From contig NZ_BILV01000011.1 in the NCBI RefSeq assembly GCF_004000745.1, forward strand, positions 1-64,000: DNA of 64,000 nt, in the 5' to 3' direction. Both the position numbers and the translations under genes were made by a program. Shown here piece after piece: positions 51,979 to 61,136 of this stretch. Position 1 is the stretch's first letter, and the number at the start of each line of letters is the position of its first letter. A model generated the notes under the pieces. The model worked only from the letters and a program-made list of their open reading frames with translations, was not told the DNA's origin and did not search any database. Source of the stretch: Paenibacillus barengoltzii NBRC 101215. GTDB taxonomy: Bacteria; Bacillota; Bacilli; Paenibacillales; Paenibacillaceae.

Positions 51979-53160
51979 TCAAGGGTGAACTTCAAAAACG
52001 CCGGCCGCGCCCATACCGCCGCCAATACACATCGACACGACCCCATATCTGCCGCCACGACGGCGCAGTTCATGAATCAGGGATATCGACAACTTCGTCC
52101 CGGTGCAGCCGAGCGGATGTCCGAGAGCAATGGCGCCGCCATTGACGTTCACTTTGTTCTCATCCAGACCCAGCTCGCGTATCACGTGGACGCATTGCGA
52201 GGCGAACGCTTCGTTGATTTCAAACAGATCCACATCGTCCAGCGTGATCCCTGCAGCTGCCAGCGCCTTCGGAATCGCCTTGACGGGTCCTACGCCCATC
52301 AATTCCGGCTCCACGCCCGCTACCGCAAACGAACGGAACGTTGCCAACGGTTGAAGCCCTAACGCATCTGCCTTCTCCCGGCTCATGACGACGACTGCGG
52401 CTGCCCCGTCGTTCATCGGCGAGGAGTTCCCTGCCGTCACGGTTCCACCTTGCTTGAAGCTGGGTTTCAGCTTCGCTAAAGCTTCAAGGGTCGTGTCGCT
52501 GCGGACGCTTTCGTCGGTGTCGAAGACAAAACGCTTCACTTTGACCTTCCCACGCTCATCCAAGCTGCGCAGCTCTGCCTCAAACGGGACGATCTCCTCC
52601 TTGAACTTGCCTTCGGCGATCGCTTGAGCAGCTTTCTGATGGGATACATAAGCGAACCGATCTTGATCTTCCCGGGAGATGCCAAAGCGTTCGGCGACGC
52701 GTTCCGCCGTATGCCCCATCGCGATGTAGACCTCCGGCATTTCCGCAACGATCCGCGGGTTGGGCGACACCTTGAACCCGGTCATAGGCACATGGCTCAT
52801 GCTTTCCACGCCGCCGGCGATCAGCACGTCAGCCTGACCTAGCATAATCCGCTCCGCAGCAAAGGCTATCGCCTGCAAACCCGAAGAGCAAAAGCGATTG
52901 ATGGTGATGGCAGGCACCGTGACCGGGAACCCGGCGTAGAGCGCCATGATCCGCGCAAAATTAAGTCCCTGCTCCCCCTCCGGCATGGCACAGCCGATGA
53001 TGATGTCCTCGACATCTTCTTTGTTCAGACCAGGTGCGCGCTCAATGGCGGCTTCCAGCACGATTTTACCTAAGTCATCGGCGCGGGTTTGGACCAGGCT
53101 GCCTTTCTTGGCTCTGCCCACCGCCGTCCGGGCCATGGATACAATCACAGCTTCCTTCAT
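51979..53160 (-). CDS. fadA: Acetyl-CoA acyltransferase (thiolase)
   Basis: Cleaves 3-ketoacyl-CoA to acetyl-CoA and shortened acyl-CoA. 393 residues. Nucleophile Cys in [13 protein letters not shown] (near residue 88), catalytic His in [17 protein letters not shown] and the second Cys in [12 protein letters not shown]. The ATG follows GGATGAAATTAG. It lies 22 nt after fadN. Confidence 0.95.
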   Translation of the reverse strand: MKEAVIVSMARTAVGRAKKGSLVQTRADDLGKIVLEAAIERAPGLNKEDVEDIIIGCAMPEGEQGLNFARIMALYAGFPVTVPAITINRFCSSGLQAIAFAAERIMLGQADVLIAGGVESMSHVPMTGFKVSPNPRIVAEMPEVYIAMGHTAERVAERFGISREDQDRFAYVSHQKAAQAIAEGKFKEEIVPFEAELRSLDERGKVKVKRFVFDTDESVRSDTTLEALAKLKPSFKQGGTVTAGNSSPMNDGAAAVVVMSREKADALGLQPLATFRSFAVAGVEPELMGVGPVKAIPKALAAAGITLDDVDLFEINEAFASQCVHVIRELGLDENKVNVNGGAIALGHPLGCTGTKLSISLIHELRRRGGRYGVVSMCIGGGMGAAGVFEVHP

Positions 53161-53182
53161 CTAATTTCATCCTCCCCCTCGT

Positions 53183-55579
53183 TTAGTTCCGCAGCGGTTT
53201 GCCTTTGCTCAGCATGTGCTGCATGCGCTGCTGCGTCTTTGGTTCACCGCATAAGCTCAGGAATGCCTCGCGCTCTAGGTCAAGCATATATTGCTCGGTT
53301 ACCAGCGTTCCGGCGGGCACGTCGCCTCCAGCAAGCACATGGGCGAGTTTGTTGGCGATCAGCAGATCGTGATCGCTGATATAACCGCCCTCGTACATGC
53401 CAAGCGCGCCTAGCTGCAGTACCGCTTTGCCTTCGGAGCCGACAACGCGGAACTTCGTCTCGGGAATGGGCTCATATCCGCTTCCCGCCAGCTTTAATAC
53501 GGCCTGCTTCGCTTCGTAAATCAAATGGTCGGGATTTAGCACCACCCGGTCGGTAGATTTCATGAGCCCAAGCCGTTTGGCGTCATGACCGCTGCTGGAC
53601 ACTGTGGCAGTCCCCACCGTTTGGAAGTAGTGGTTGATGTAGGGCTGCAAATCAGCCTCCGCCAACATCGCCTGTTGGCTGGCCCGTAGCGCCAGCTCCT
53701 TACAGCCGCCGCCCGCCGGAATCAGGCCGACGCCCACTTCAACGAGCCCGTAATACGTTTCAGCAGCGGCGATAACCTGATCTGCCGGCATACACGCTTC
53801 CACGCCGCCGCCCAGCGTCATGCGGTGCGGCGCCGCTATCACCGGCTTCTCAAACCGTTTCAGGCGGTACATCGTGTTCTGGAATAGACGAATAATGTCG
53901 TCGATTTCGTCCCATTCCTCGTCCTGCGCTTCCATCAGCAGCAGCATCAGGTTGGCGCCAACGCAGAAGTTACGTCCCTGGTTGGCAATGACCAGCCCTT
54001 CGAAGTTAGCCCGCACCTCATCCATGCTCTGCGAGATCATCTGTAAAATATCCGCCCCAATCGCGTTGTTCGGCGAATGGAACTCCAAGCATGCCACGCC
54101 GTCGCCAAGATCGATCAGGCTGGCGCCGCTGTTGCTGCGCACCACTCGATTCTGCGCCTTCAAGTCGCGAAGCGAGATCTGTTCCGGCGGCAGCTTGACT
54201 GGTGCGTAACCTCGGGCGGCGGCTTGGAAGAGGGAGCCCCCTTCTTTTTTGTAGAACGAAGTGTTGCCCTGTGCGATCCAGTCCTTCACCCAGGCCGGTA
54301 CCGTCAGCCCTTCCGCCTCCATCTTCTCAACGGTACGCACTAAGCCGATGGCATCCCATGTTTCAAACGGGCCCAACTCCCAATTAAAGCCCCATTTCAT
54401 CGCTTCGTCGATATCGCGGATGTTGTCCGCAATTTCCCCCAGCTTGGCGGCGGAATAGATCAGCACCTGCTTCAGCACATCCCAGGCGAGCTGCGAGTAG
54501 CGGTCTTGCGTCCCAAGCAGCGCCTTCGTTTTGGCAGCTGCCCCTTTCGCCAGCTTGGCAGCCTCCAATGAAGCGGAGTTCACCTTGCGCTGCGGTGCGT
54601 ACTCCATCGTCTGCAAGTTCAAGGACAGAATTTCGCTGCCCTTCTCCCCTTTGATTTTGCGGTAAAAGCCTTGCCCGCTCTTCTCACCGAGCCAGCCCCG
54701 TGACACCATATCCTTCAGTGAGGCTGGAGCAGCAAACACCTGCTTCTCCGCTTCGTCCGAGACGTTCGCATACACGTTGTCGGCCACATGCAGGAAGGTG
54801 TCCAAGCCGACCAGATCCAAGGTGCGGAAGGTGGCGCTTTTCGGACGGCCCATGGCAGGTCCCGTCACGGCGTCCACCTCTTCAACGGTGTACCCCTTCT
54901 CGGCCATCTCGCGCAGCGTCACGAGCAGGCCATATGTGCCGATGCGGTTAGCGATAAAGTTCGGTGTATCTTTGGCCAGCACGACCGTTTTTCCCAGCTT
55001 CTGCTCGCAGAAACGGCTTAAGCTTTGAACCAACTCCGGATCGGTCGTCTGACCCGGAATGATCTCCAGCAGCTTCATATAACGCGGCGGATTAAAGAAA
55101 TGGGTTCCAAGAAAAGACTTGCGGAATTCCTCGGACCGTCCTTCAACCATCGCGTTGATCGAGATCCCCGATGTATTGGAGCTGACGATGATCCCCGGCT
55201 TCCAGTGGCGCTCGACCTGAGCGAGCAGTTGCTGCTTAATGGCGAGGTTTTCGACTACGACCTCGATCACCCAATCCACATCCGCAATCTGGTGCAGATG
55301 ATCCTCCAAATTGCCCGGCGTGATTCGCTCCGCGAAAGCGTTGTCATATAACGGTGCGGGTTTTGTCTTGGAGAGGCCGGCGATCGCCGACATTGCTAAG
55401 CGATTGCGTACGGACGGATGGTCAAGCGTCAACCCTGCGGCCATCTCCTCGTCGCTCAATCGCTGCGGAACAATGTCAAGCAACAGGCAGGAGATGCCCG
55501 CATTCGCCAGTTGGGCAGCGATGCCGGAGCCCATGATACCGGAGCCGATAACGGCTGCTTTTCGGATCGGTTTGTTCAT
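53183..55579 (-). CDS. fadN: 3-hydroxyacyl-CoA dehydrogenase/enoyl-CoA hydratase
   Basis: 798-residue bifunctional enzyme. The N-terminal NAD-binding domain (AAVIGSGIMGSGIAAQLANAG) and dehydrogenase C-domain (NFIANRIGTYGL) occupy residues 1 to about 400. The crotonase domain follows (CLEFHSPNNAIGADIL, GRNFCVGANLMLL, AAPHRMTLGGGVE), and the C-terminus is helical. Domain order and length match B. subtilis FadN, the reverse of E. coli FadB. TAGGAGGTAGATCAA precedes the ATG. Confidence 0.95.
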   Translation of the reverse strand: MNKPIRKAAVIGSGIMGSGIAAQLANAGISCLLLDIVPQRLSDEEMAAGLTLDHPSVRNRLAMSAIAGLSKTKPAPLYDNAFAERITPGNLEDHLHQIADVDWVIEVVVENLAIKQQLLAQVERHWKPGIIVSSNTSGISINAMVEGRSEEFRKSFLGTHFFNPPRYMKLLEIIPGQTTDPELVQSLSRFCEQKLGKTVVLAKDTPNFIANRIGTYGLLVTLREMAEKGYTVEEVDAVTGPAMGRPKSATFRTLDLVGLDTFLHVADNVYANVSDEAEKQVFAAPASLKDMVSRGWLGEKSGQGFYRKIKGEKGSEILSLNLQTMEYAPQRKVNSASLEAAKLAKGAAAKTKALLGTQDRYSQLAWDVLKQVLIYSAAKLGEIADNIRDIDEAMKWGFNWELGPFETWDAIGLVRTVEKMEAEGLTVPAWVKDWIAQGNTSFYKKEGGSLFQAAARGYAPVKLPPEQISLRDLKAQNRVVRSNSGASLIDLGDGVACLEFHSPNNAIGADILQMISQSMDEVRANFEGLVIANQGRNFCVGANLMLLLMEAQDEEWDEIDDIIRLFQNTMYRLKRFEKPVIAAPHRMTLGGGVEACMPADQVIAAAETYYGLVEVGVGLIPAGGGCKELALRASQQAMLAEADLQPYINHYFQTVGTATVSSSGHDAKRLGLMKSTDRVVLNPDHLIYEAKQAVLKLAGSGYEPIPETKFRVVGSEGKAVLQLGALGMYEGGYISDHDLLIANKLAHVLAGGDVPAGTLVTEQYMLDLEREAFLSLCGEPKTQQRMQHMLSKGKPLRN

Positions 55580-55616
55580 TTGATCTACCTCCTAGGTCCT
55601 TCAAAATTCATTGAGA

Positions 55617-57794
55617 TCATGCGGGGACCGGATCCGCCGCCTGTTCACCAAACACAGATAACGCTAAAATCTCAGCAATGTCCCGCGCCTTCACCTGGCT
55701 TTCCACTTCCTTAAGCTTGGTGCCGTCTTCCAGCATCGTCAGGCAATACGGACAAGCGCTGCTGATCATGCTCGGACCCACCTCCAATGCCTGCTCCGTG
55801 CGGGCCAAGTTAATTCGTTTGCCGTCGGTTTCCTCCATCCACATCAGCCCGCCGCCTGCTCCGCAGCACATCCCGTTCTCTCGGGACCGGTTCATCTCCA
55901 CCAGCTCCACCCCGGGCACGGCCCGCAGCACCTCACGCGGCGCATCATAAACCCCGTTATACCGCCCAAGATAACAGGAATCGTGATAAGTCACTCGTTC
56001 GTTGACCTGGTGAGTCGGCTTTAATCGTCCTTCGCGGATCAACTGCTCCAGCAACTGTGTATGGTGCAGCACTTCCACTCCCTCCAAGCCAAATTCGGGA
56101 TATTCGTTTTTCAATGTATTAAAGGTATGCGGGCAAGCCGTAACGATTTTACGTACGCCGTACCGTTGGAACGTTGCAATGTTTTCATGGCACAGTTGTT
56201 GGAACAAGAACTCATTGCCCATTCGGCGCGGCGTATCTCCGGAGTTGCGTTCCTCGTTGCCAAGAATGGCGAAGTTAACGCCCGCTTCGTGGAGCAGCCG
56301 GACAAACGCCCGCGTCACTTTACGGCTGCGCAGATCATAAGAACCCATCGAGCCGACGAAATACAGATACTCAAATGACGGATTATCCTTCACTGTTGGC
56401 ACAGGGATGCCCTCCAGCTCGCCCGTCCAGGCTGCGCGGTCGCTGCGGCTGATGCCCCAAGGATTGCCTTGGCGCTCGATGTTTTGCATCGCCCGTTGGC
56501 CTTCTGCAGGTACGCTGCCTTGCATGAGGACCAGGTGACGGCGCAGGTCCACGATTTTGTCAACATGCTCATTCCCCACTGGGCATTGATCCTCGCAGTT
56601 CCGGCAGGTCGTGCAGGCCCAAATTTCATCTTCGGTCATGACATCCCCAATCAGCTCAAGCTCGGTGACTGCTTTACCTTGAGCGGCTGGCTGCCAAGCC
56701 GCCTTCTGCCAGTCCAGCGTCGGGCGAATGTCGGTGATGCCCGAGGCGCGCCCCCAGTCCGGTGCGGCAGATGCCACGCCTGCCGCCACCGCATGGACGC
56801 CGTCCGAGCCAAATACATTCGCCGGTACCCACGGCGATTTGCCCGTAACGGCGGCGCCCTTCTCGGTGAGATGATCGCGCAGCTTCGTGATCAGATGCAT
56901 CGGCGACAACGTTTTACCGGTGCTCGCCGCCGGGCAGACGCTGGTACAGCGCCCGCATTCCACGCAGGCGTAGAAGTCGAGCATTTGCTTTTGCGTGAAA
57001 TCCTCGATGCAGCCCACTCCGAAGCTTTCGGCTTCTTCGTCTTCAAGATCCAGGCTCTGCAGCTTGCCATGCGGTTCCCGGCGGCGCAGCCAGATGTTAA
57101 TAGGTGCAGTGATGAGATGGAAGTGCTTCGATTGAGGGATGTATACGAGAAAAGAAAGCAAGATCAATAAGTGCAGCCACCAGAATACGTAAAATACAGC
57201 TTCTGCAACAGCTTCAGGCAACCAAGTGAATACTGCAGCAATGGCTGACGAGACCGGGGCGTACCATGAAAACTCCAGCCCCATCCATACACGTTCGAAC
57301 CCTAATGACAGCAGAACGGATACCATCAACGCATAGATGAAAATTACAACGATTCCGGGTTTCCAACCCTTTTTGAGTCGCGGCAGCTTTTCAATATAAC
57401 GGCGATAGGCGGCGTACCCCATCGCAATGAGGATAGCCAGTGCGGTAAACTCCTGGAACCAGCCGAACAGCTCGTAAGCCGGTAGTGGCAGATGCCCGCC
57501 GCGCGATACCCCTTTGACGATCAGATCAATCGCTCCAAATTGCAACACGATAAATCCGTAAAACACAACGATGTGCATCAAACCGCTTTTTCGATCCTTG
57601 AGCAGCTTCTTTTGCCCAAATACCTGTGACCAGAATTCCCCCTGGTCTCCCCCTCGCCTAGCACGGAAGTTGGTGGGTCGGCCTAGCCGCAGGTAAAGGT
57701 AACGACGGAACACGGCCTGATAGAACACATAAATGGCGTATCCCGTAACGGCGGCAAACAGCAGAGCGTTTAGCGTAAGCCAGAACGTAACCAT
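55617..57794 (-). CDS. fadF: Iron-sulfur membrane reductase linked to acyl-CoA oxidation
   Basis: 725 residues, resembling B. subtilis FadF (YwjF). N-terminal membrane part with about five to six segments (residues 1-225), two 4Fe-4S clusters (CVECGRCTSVCP and CTTCRNCEDQCP) and two C-terminal CCG domains (HDSCYLGRYNGVYD, MCCGAGGGLMW) like those of heterodisulfide reductase HdrD. Proposed role: it takes electrons from reduced EtfAB to the quinone pool. ATG at 57794 follows GAAGGAGGGACG. It is the first gene of the minus-strand fad unit. Confidence 0.9.
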   Translation of the reverse strand: MVTFWLTLNALLFAAVTGYAIYVFYQAVFRRYLYLRLGRPTNFRARRGGDQGEFWSQVFGQKKLLKDRKSGLMHIVVFYGFIVLQFGAIDLIVKGVSRGGHLPLPAYELFGWFQEFTALAILIAMGYAAYRRYIEKLPRLKKGWKPGIVVIFIYALMVSVLLSLGFERVWMGLEFSWYAPVSSAIAAVFTWLPEAVAEAVFYVFWWLHLLILLSFLVYIPQSKHFHLITAPINIWLRRREPHGKLQSLDLEDEEAESFGVGCIEDFTQKQMLDFYACVECGRCTSVCPAASTGKTLSPMHLITKLRDHLTEKGAAVTGKSPWVPANVFGSDGVHAVAAGVASAAPDWGRASGITDIRPTLDWQKAAWQPAAQGKAVTELELIGDVMTEDEIWACTTCRNCEDQCPVGNEHVDKIVDLRRHLVLMQGSVPAEGQRAMQNIERQGNPWGISRSDRAAWTGELEGIPVPTVKDNPSFEYLYFVGSMGSYDLRSRKVTRAFVRLLHEAGVNFAILGNEERNSGDTPRRMGNEFLFQQLCHENIATFQRYGVRKIVTACPHTFNTLKNEYPEFGLEGVEVLHHTQLLEQLIREGRLKPTHQVNERVTYHDSCYLGRYNGVYDAPREVLRAVPGVELVEMNRSRENGMCCGAGGGLMWMEETDGKRINLARTEQALEVGPSMISSACPYCLTMLEDGTKLKEVESQVKARDIAEILALSVFGEQAADPVPA

Positions 57795-57985
57795 GAGAAG
57801 GCGTCCCTCCTTCGAATATTTTCTTATGAGAAAAAGAGATCGCTGGTGGTTCAAGTGCGTCAATGTGTGCGGGAAAAGTTGCTACGTACATGAAGAGAGA
57901 TTATTGAAATGCTGAGGTTCGTGTGCTTCAGTATTGCGATGTGTTCCTGACACGATGGAAGATGGCTCTCGTACAAGTGAACAGG

Positions 57986-57999
57986 GGTAAACGGTTACA
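57986..57999. promoter_or_regulatory. Candidate CcpA cre site
   Basis: TGTAACCGTTTACC on the minus strand matches 13 of 14 positions of TGWAANCGNTNWCA. It lies in the fadF-fadR intergenic region. Catabolite repression of fatty-acid degradation genes by CcpA is known in B. subtilis. Confidence 0.5.
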
Positions 58000-58035
58000 A
58001 CATGGAGTGAAATGAAAAATCTTAAGGAACGTCCC

Positions 58036-58091
58036 TTGACAACCGGTAAGTTTTTCCCCTAAGATTAAGAAAATGAATGACGGTTCATTCA
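58036..58091 (+). promoter_or_regulatory. fadR promoter and FadR operator
   Basis: TTGACA (58036-58041), 18-nt spacer, TAAGAT (58060-58065), then TGAATGA-CGGT-TCATTCA at 58074-58091 across the transcription start. The palindrome fits the Bacillus FadR consensus TGAATGAMTANTCATTCA in both arms and spacing. It implies autoregulation; no second copy was seen nearer to fadF. Confidence 0.85.
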
Positions 58092-58123
58092 GTTGTTTTA
58101 AATTTTAGCATTGAGGTGGCTCG

Positions 58124-58708
58124 ATGACAAGTAGGAAACAGGAAAAATTTGAAATGATCTTGGATGCAGCGGAAAAAGTCATTGCAGAGAACGGGTTCCA
58201 CGGCTCCCAAGTCTCTAAAATCGCCAAAGAAGCTGGAGTCGCGGACGGCACAATTTATCTATATTTCAAAAATAAAGAAGATATCCTGATCTCCCTCTTC
58301 CAGGATCGACTGGGCAAGCTGGTTGAGCTGTTCCATCAGAACATCGCCGAGACGAGCACAGCCGAAGAAGCGTTGCGTAAGGTGTGTGAAATTCACTTCA
58401 CTCATCTGGAGCAGAACGTAAATTTTGCGTACGTGACCCAAATCGAGCTGCGACAAAGCTCCCTCGAACTGCGCAAAGCGATCGGTCTGGCGGTGAAGCC
58501 CTATATCACGCTGATCGAGCATATCTTGAAGAGAGGGATCGAGGAAGGTTCGTTCCGCGACAACCTGGACACCAAGCTATCCCGTCAGCTGATCTTTGGA
58601 GCCTTGGACGAAGTCGTAACCTCTTGGCTGATCTCTGGCATGAAGTACTCCCTATCCGCTCAGGTGGAGAACACGGTGGACTTTTTCCTGCGTGCACTTA
58701 AGAAGTGA
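58124..58708 (+). CDS. fadR: TetR-family fatty-acid degradation repressor
   Basis: 194-residue TetR regulator closely resembling B. subtilis FadR (YsiA). HTH: SQVSKIAKEAGVADGTIYLYFKNKEDIL (residues 26-53). The C-terminal ligand domain should bind long-chain acyl-CoA, which releases the operator. ATG follows GAGGTGGCTCG. The operator in its own leader and the neighbouring fad and etf genes support the identity. Confidence 0.93.
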   Translation: MTSRKQEKFEMILDAAEKVIAENGFHGSQVSKIAKEAGVADGTIYLYFKNKEDILISLFQDRLGKLVELFHQNIAETSTAEEALRKVCEIHFTHLEQNVNFAYVTQIELRQSSLELRKAIGLAVKPYITLIEHILKRGIEEGSFRDNLDTKLSRQLIFGALDEVVTSWLISGMKYSLSAQVENTVDFFLRALKK

Positions 58709-58748
58709 GCCGTTATTTTTGAGCAATACCCCACCTATCCAATCTGCT

Positions 58749-58932
58749 CTAACGCTTGTGATCAACCTTATTCGCAGCAAAATTAACATCTGCAACATAT
58801 AACGCTTGACACGAAGCTGATTTGCTCGTTTTTGAGGCAAATCCCCCAAAATCATGCCAATAACGTTACGGGTCAGCGTTAGAATTGAAACTCACTTCAT
58901 AACAACCCAATAAGTGCGCTGGCAAGCGTTAG
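58749..58932. repeat. Alternating TAACGCTTG repeats before etfB
   Basis: The 270-nt gap between fadR and etfB contains CTAACGCTTG (58749), TAACGCTTG (58800), a relative TAACGTTACG (58861), then reversed copies CAGCGTTAG (58874) and CAAGCGTTAG (58923). The outermost pair is a perfect 10-bp inverted repeat enclosing the block. No aptamer class is recognised. Confidence 0.55.
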
Positions 58933-58980
58933 CATGTACTTGAGGGGAAACATTCTTGAATTTGAAAGGAGTTGGCCCGC

Positions 58981-59748
58981 ATGCATGTCGTTGTCATCCT
59001 GAAACAAACCTTCGATACGGAGGAAAAAATCGTCCTCACCGACGGAAAGATTGTTGAGGACGGCGTTAAGTTCGTCATTAACCCTTACGACGAATATGCG
59101 GTTGAGGAAGCGCTGCGTCTGAAAGAAGCCCACGGCGGTACGGTGACAGTCGTGTCGGCAGGCCCGGAAAGAGCGGCCGAAGCACTGCGCACCGCGCTGG
59201 CGATGGGCGCGGATGAAGCGGTACGGATCGTCACAGAGACGATCGATACGGATGAATATGGCATCTCCCGCCTGCTCGCCGCCTATTTGCAAACGCTAAG
59301 CTATGACCTCATTTTGGGCGGCAACTTCTCCGTCGATAACGGCGCCGGTCAAGTCGCTGTGCGGCTTGCCAAGCTGCTCTCACTCCCCCACGTCTCATCG
59401 ATTACGGAGTTGACCGTAAGCGGAGATCGGGCAACTGTCGTACGGGATGCGGAAGGTGACGCAGAAACGCTGGAAGTTGCATTACCCGCAGTACTCACGG
59501 CCCAGCAAGGCTTAAACGAACCACGCTATCCATCGCTCCCCGGAATTATGAAAGCGAAGAAGAAACCGTTCCGTGAACTGACCCTTTCTGATCTTAGACT
59601 CAACGAAACCGACATCACCCCTAAAACCCAACGGCTTGGCCTCACCCTGCCGCCGGCCCGCCAAGCTGGCAAACTGCTTGCCGGTTCGCCTGCCGAACAG
59701 GCAGCGGAACTCGTGCGACTACTGCGCTCTGAAGCAAAAGTCATTTAA
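58981..59748 (+). CDS. etfB: Electron transfer flavoprotein beta subunit
   Basis: 255-residue AMP-binding subunit of the FAD/AMP electron carrier that accepts electrons from acyl-CoA dehydrogenase. Starts MHVVVILKQTFDTEEKI and contains NPYDEYAVEEALRL, ILGGNFSVDNGAGQVAVRLA and LPAVLTAQQGLNEPRYPSLPGIMKAKKK, the Etf-beta signature. ATG at 58981 follows AAAGGAGTTGG. It is separated from fadR by a repeat-rich 270-nt gap and from etfA by 19 nt. Confidence 0.95.
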   Translation: MHVVVILKQTFDTEEKIVLTDGKIVEDGVKFVINPYDEYAVEEALRLKEAHGGTVTVVSAGPERAAEALRTALAMGADEAVRIVTETIDTDEYGISRLLAAYLQTLSYDLILGGNFSVDNGAGQVAVRLAKLLSLPHVSSITELTVSGDRATVVRDAEGDAETLEVALPAVLTAQQGLNEPRYPSLPGIMKAKKKPFRELTLSDLRLNETDITPKTQRLGLTLPPARQAGKLLAGSPAEQAAELVRLLRSEAKVI

Positions 59749-59767
59749 CCCGAAGGAGGCGTTAAAC

Positions 59768-60760
59768 ATGAGCAAAACGTACGTGGTGATCGTCGAAACG
59801 AAGGATGGTAAACTTCGTCAAGTCTCTTTGGAAGCGCTTCACGTTGCAAACACGCTGCGTGGCGAAAGCGACCGTCTTACAGCGGTACTGCTGGGTCACC
59901 AGCTGGATGATGCTGCTGCCGAGCTGAGCCGCCATGTGGAGGGCCAAGTGCTCATCCTGGATCATGCCGAACTCCATGCCTATCAGCCGGAGTTGGCCTT
60001 TGAAGCAGTGCTGCAAGCCCTAGCTGTACTGCCGGAAGAACCGAGACTGATCCTGCTTGGTCATACCGCCATCGGCCGCGATCTCGCACCTCAATTGGCA
60101 GCCCAGCTAAATTGCGGGCAAATTTCTGATGTGACCTCTCTCACCAAGGACGGCGATAGGGCCGTGTTCACGCGTCCCCTTTATGCCGGGAAAGCCTTCG
60201 AGCAAAAAGAACTGACAGACGGCACGGGTATCGTGACCATTCGGCCCAACAACTTCTCCCCTGCAGCCCCTGCCGCTGCCCCAGGGACGCTCGTACCGCT
60301 GGAGTTTACTGCGCCTGCAACGCTGCACACGATCCTCAAGGATGTGGTGCGCAAGGTATCCGGCAAGGTCGATCTCACCGAAGCGAAGATCGTCGTATCC
60401 GGAGGACGCGGCGTGAAAAGCGCCGACGGCTTTAAAGTGCTGGAGGAACTCGCAGACACCCTCGGCGGCGCTGTCGGTGCTTCACGTGGCGCATGTGATG
60501 CCGGCTACTGCGACTATGCGCTGCAAATCGGCCAAACGGGGAAGGTCGTCACACCAGAGATTTACATCGCCTGCGGGATCAGCGGTGCAATTCAGCATCT
60601 GGCTGGCATGAGCCAGTCGCGAGTGATCATTGCCATTAACAAAGACCCGGAAGCACCGATTTTCAAGGTAGCTGACTATGGCATCGTCGGCGATCTATTC
60701 GAAATCGTTCCACTGCTAACCGAGCAATTCAAAGAAGTTCTCGCTGAACGGACCTCTTGA
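59768..60760 (+). CDS. etfA: Electron transfer flavoprotein alpha subunit
   Basis: 330-residue FAD-binding subunit. C-terminal FAD domain: IVVSGGRGVKSADGF, GAVGASRGACDAGYC, QIGQTGKVVTPEIYIACGIS and INKDPEAPIFKVADYGIVGD. ATG at 59768 follows GAAGGAGGCG. It forms the heterodimer with EtfB that links FadE to FadF. A terminator follows. Confidence 0.96.
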   Translation: MSKTYVVIVETKDGKLRQVSLEALHVANTLRGESDRLTAVLLGHQLDDAAAELSRHVEGQVLILDHAELHAYQPELAFEAVLQALAVLPEEPRLILLGHTAIGRDLAPQLAAQLNCGQISDVTSLTKDGDRAVFTRPLYAGKAFEQKELTDGTGIVTIRPNNFSPAAPAAAPGTLVPLEFTAPATLHTILKDVVRKVSGKVDLTEAKIVVSGGRGVKSADGFKVLEELADTLGGAVGASRGACDAGYCDYALQIGQTGKVVTPEIYIACGISGAIQHLAGMSQSRVIIAINKDPEAPIFKVADYGIVGDLFEIVPLLTEQFKEVLAERTS

Positions 60761-60766
60761 TAAACC

Positions 60767-60798
60767 AAATGCCTGCATCTCATGATGCAGGCATTTTC
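60767..60798. terminator. Terminator after etfA
   Basis: AAATGCCTGCATC-TCAT-GATGCAGGCATTT, a perfect 13-bp stem. A/T runs on both sides let it serve both etfA and the convergent small gene. Confidence 0.85.
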
Positions 60799-60813
60799 CT
60801 TGTCAGGTTGTGA

Positions 60814-60996
60814 TCAATAAAACATATTCAAGATCGACCGCAGCACCTTCCCCATACCGCTCGCTTGTTTCCGCTTCTTGACCGGTCGCTTGGGCAGGGT
60901 CATCCCCTCCAAGCCGTTAGGGGTGCCCGGTCTTCTCAACGACTGATGGAACTCTTTAATCTCCCGCTCTCTTACATAAAAATCTAGATAATTCAT
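60814..60996 (-). CDS. Small basic protein, function unknown
   Basis: 60 residues behind AAGGAGGTTATCCC. Basic, with a KRPVKKRKQ stretch, and a C-terminal VLRSILNMFY that could be an amphipathic helix. I do not recognise the family. The strong ribosome-binding site and flanking terminator support expression. Confidence 0.65.
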   Translation of the reverse strand: MNYLDFYVREREIKEFHQSLRRPGTPNGLEGMTLPKRPVKKRKQASGMGKVLRSILNMFY

Positions 60997-61136
60997 GGGA
61001 TAACCTCCTTGCTTCCAGGGTGGCCATGACCGACCCTTTTGTTATTTCCATTATCTTCTTCAAAAGCAGGAAGAAAAAGAGTATACTATTTCAAAGTCAT
61101 TTCCCCTTTTGCCGTTTGCAAGGAGGACGGGGGGGT

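Noticed and set aside
56469-57170. 233-codon plus-strand frame opposite fadF
   Set aside because: A GC-rich antisense shadow of the iron-sulfur gene, rich in Arg and His with no recognisable domain.
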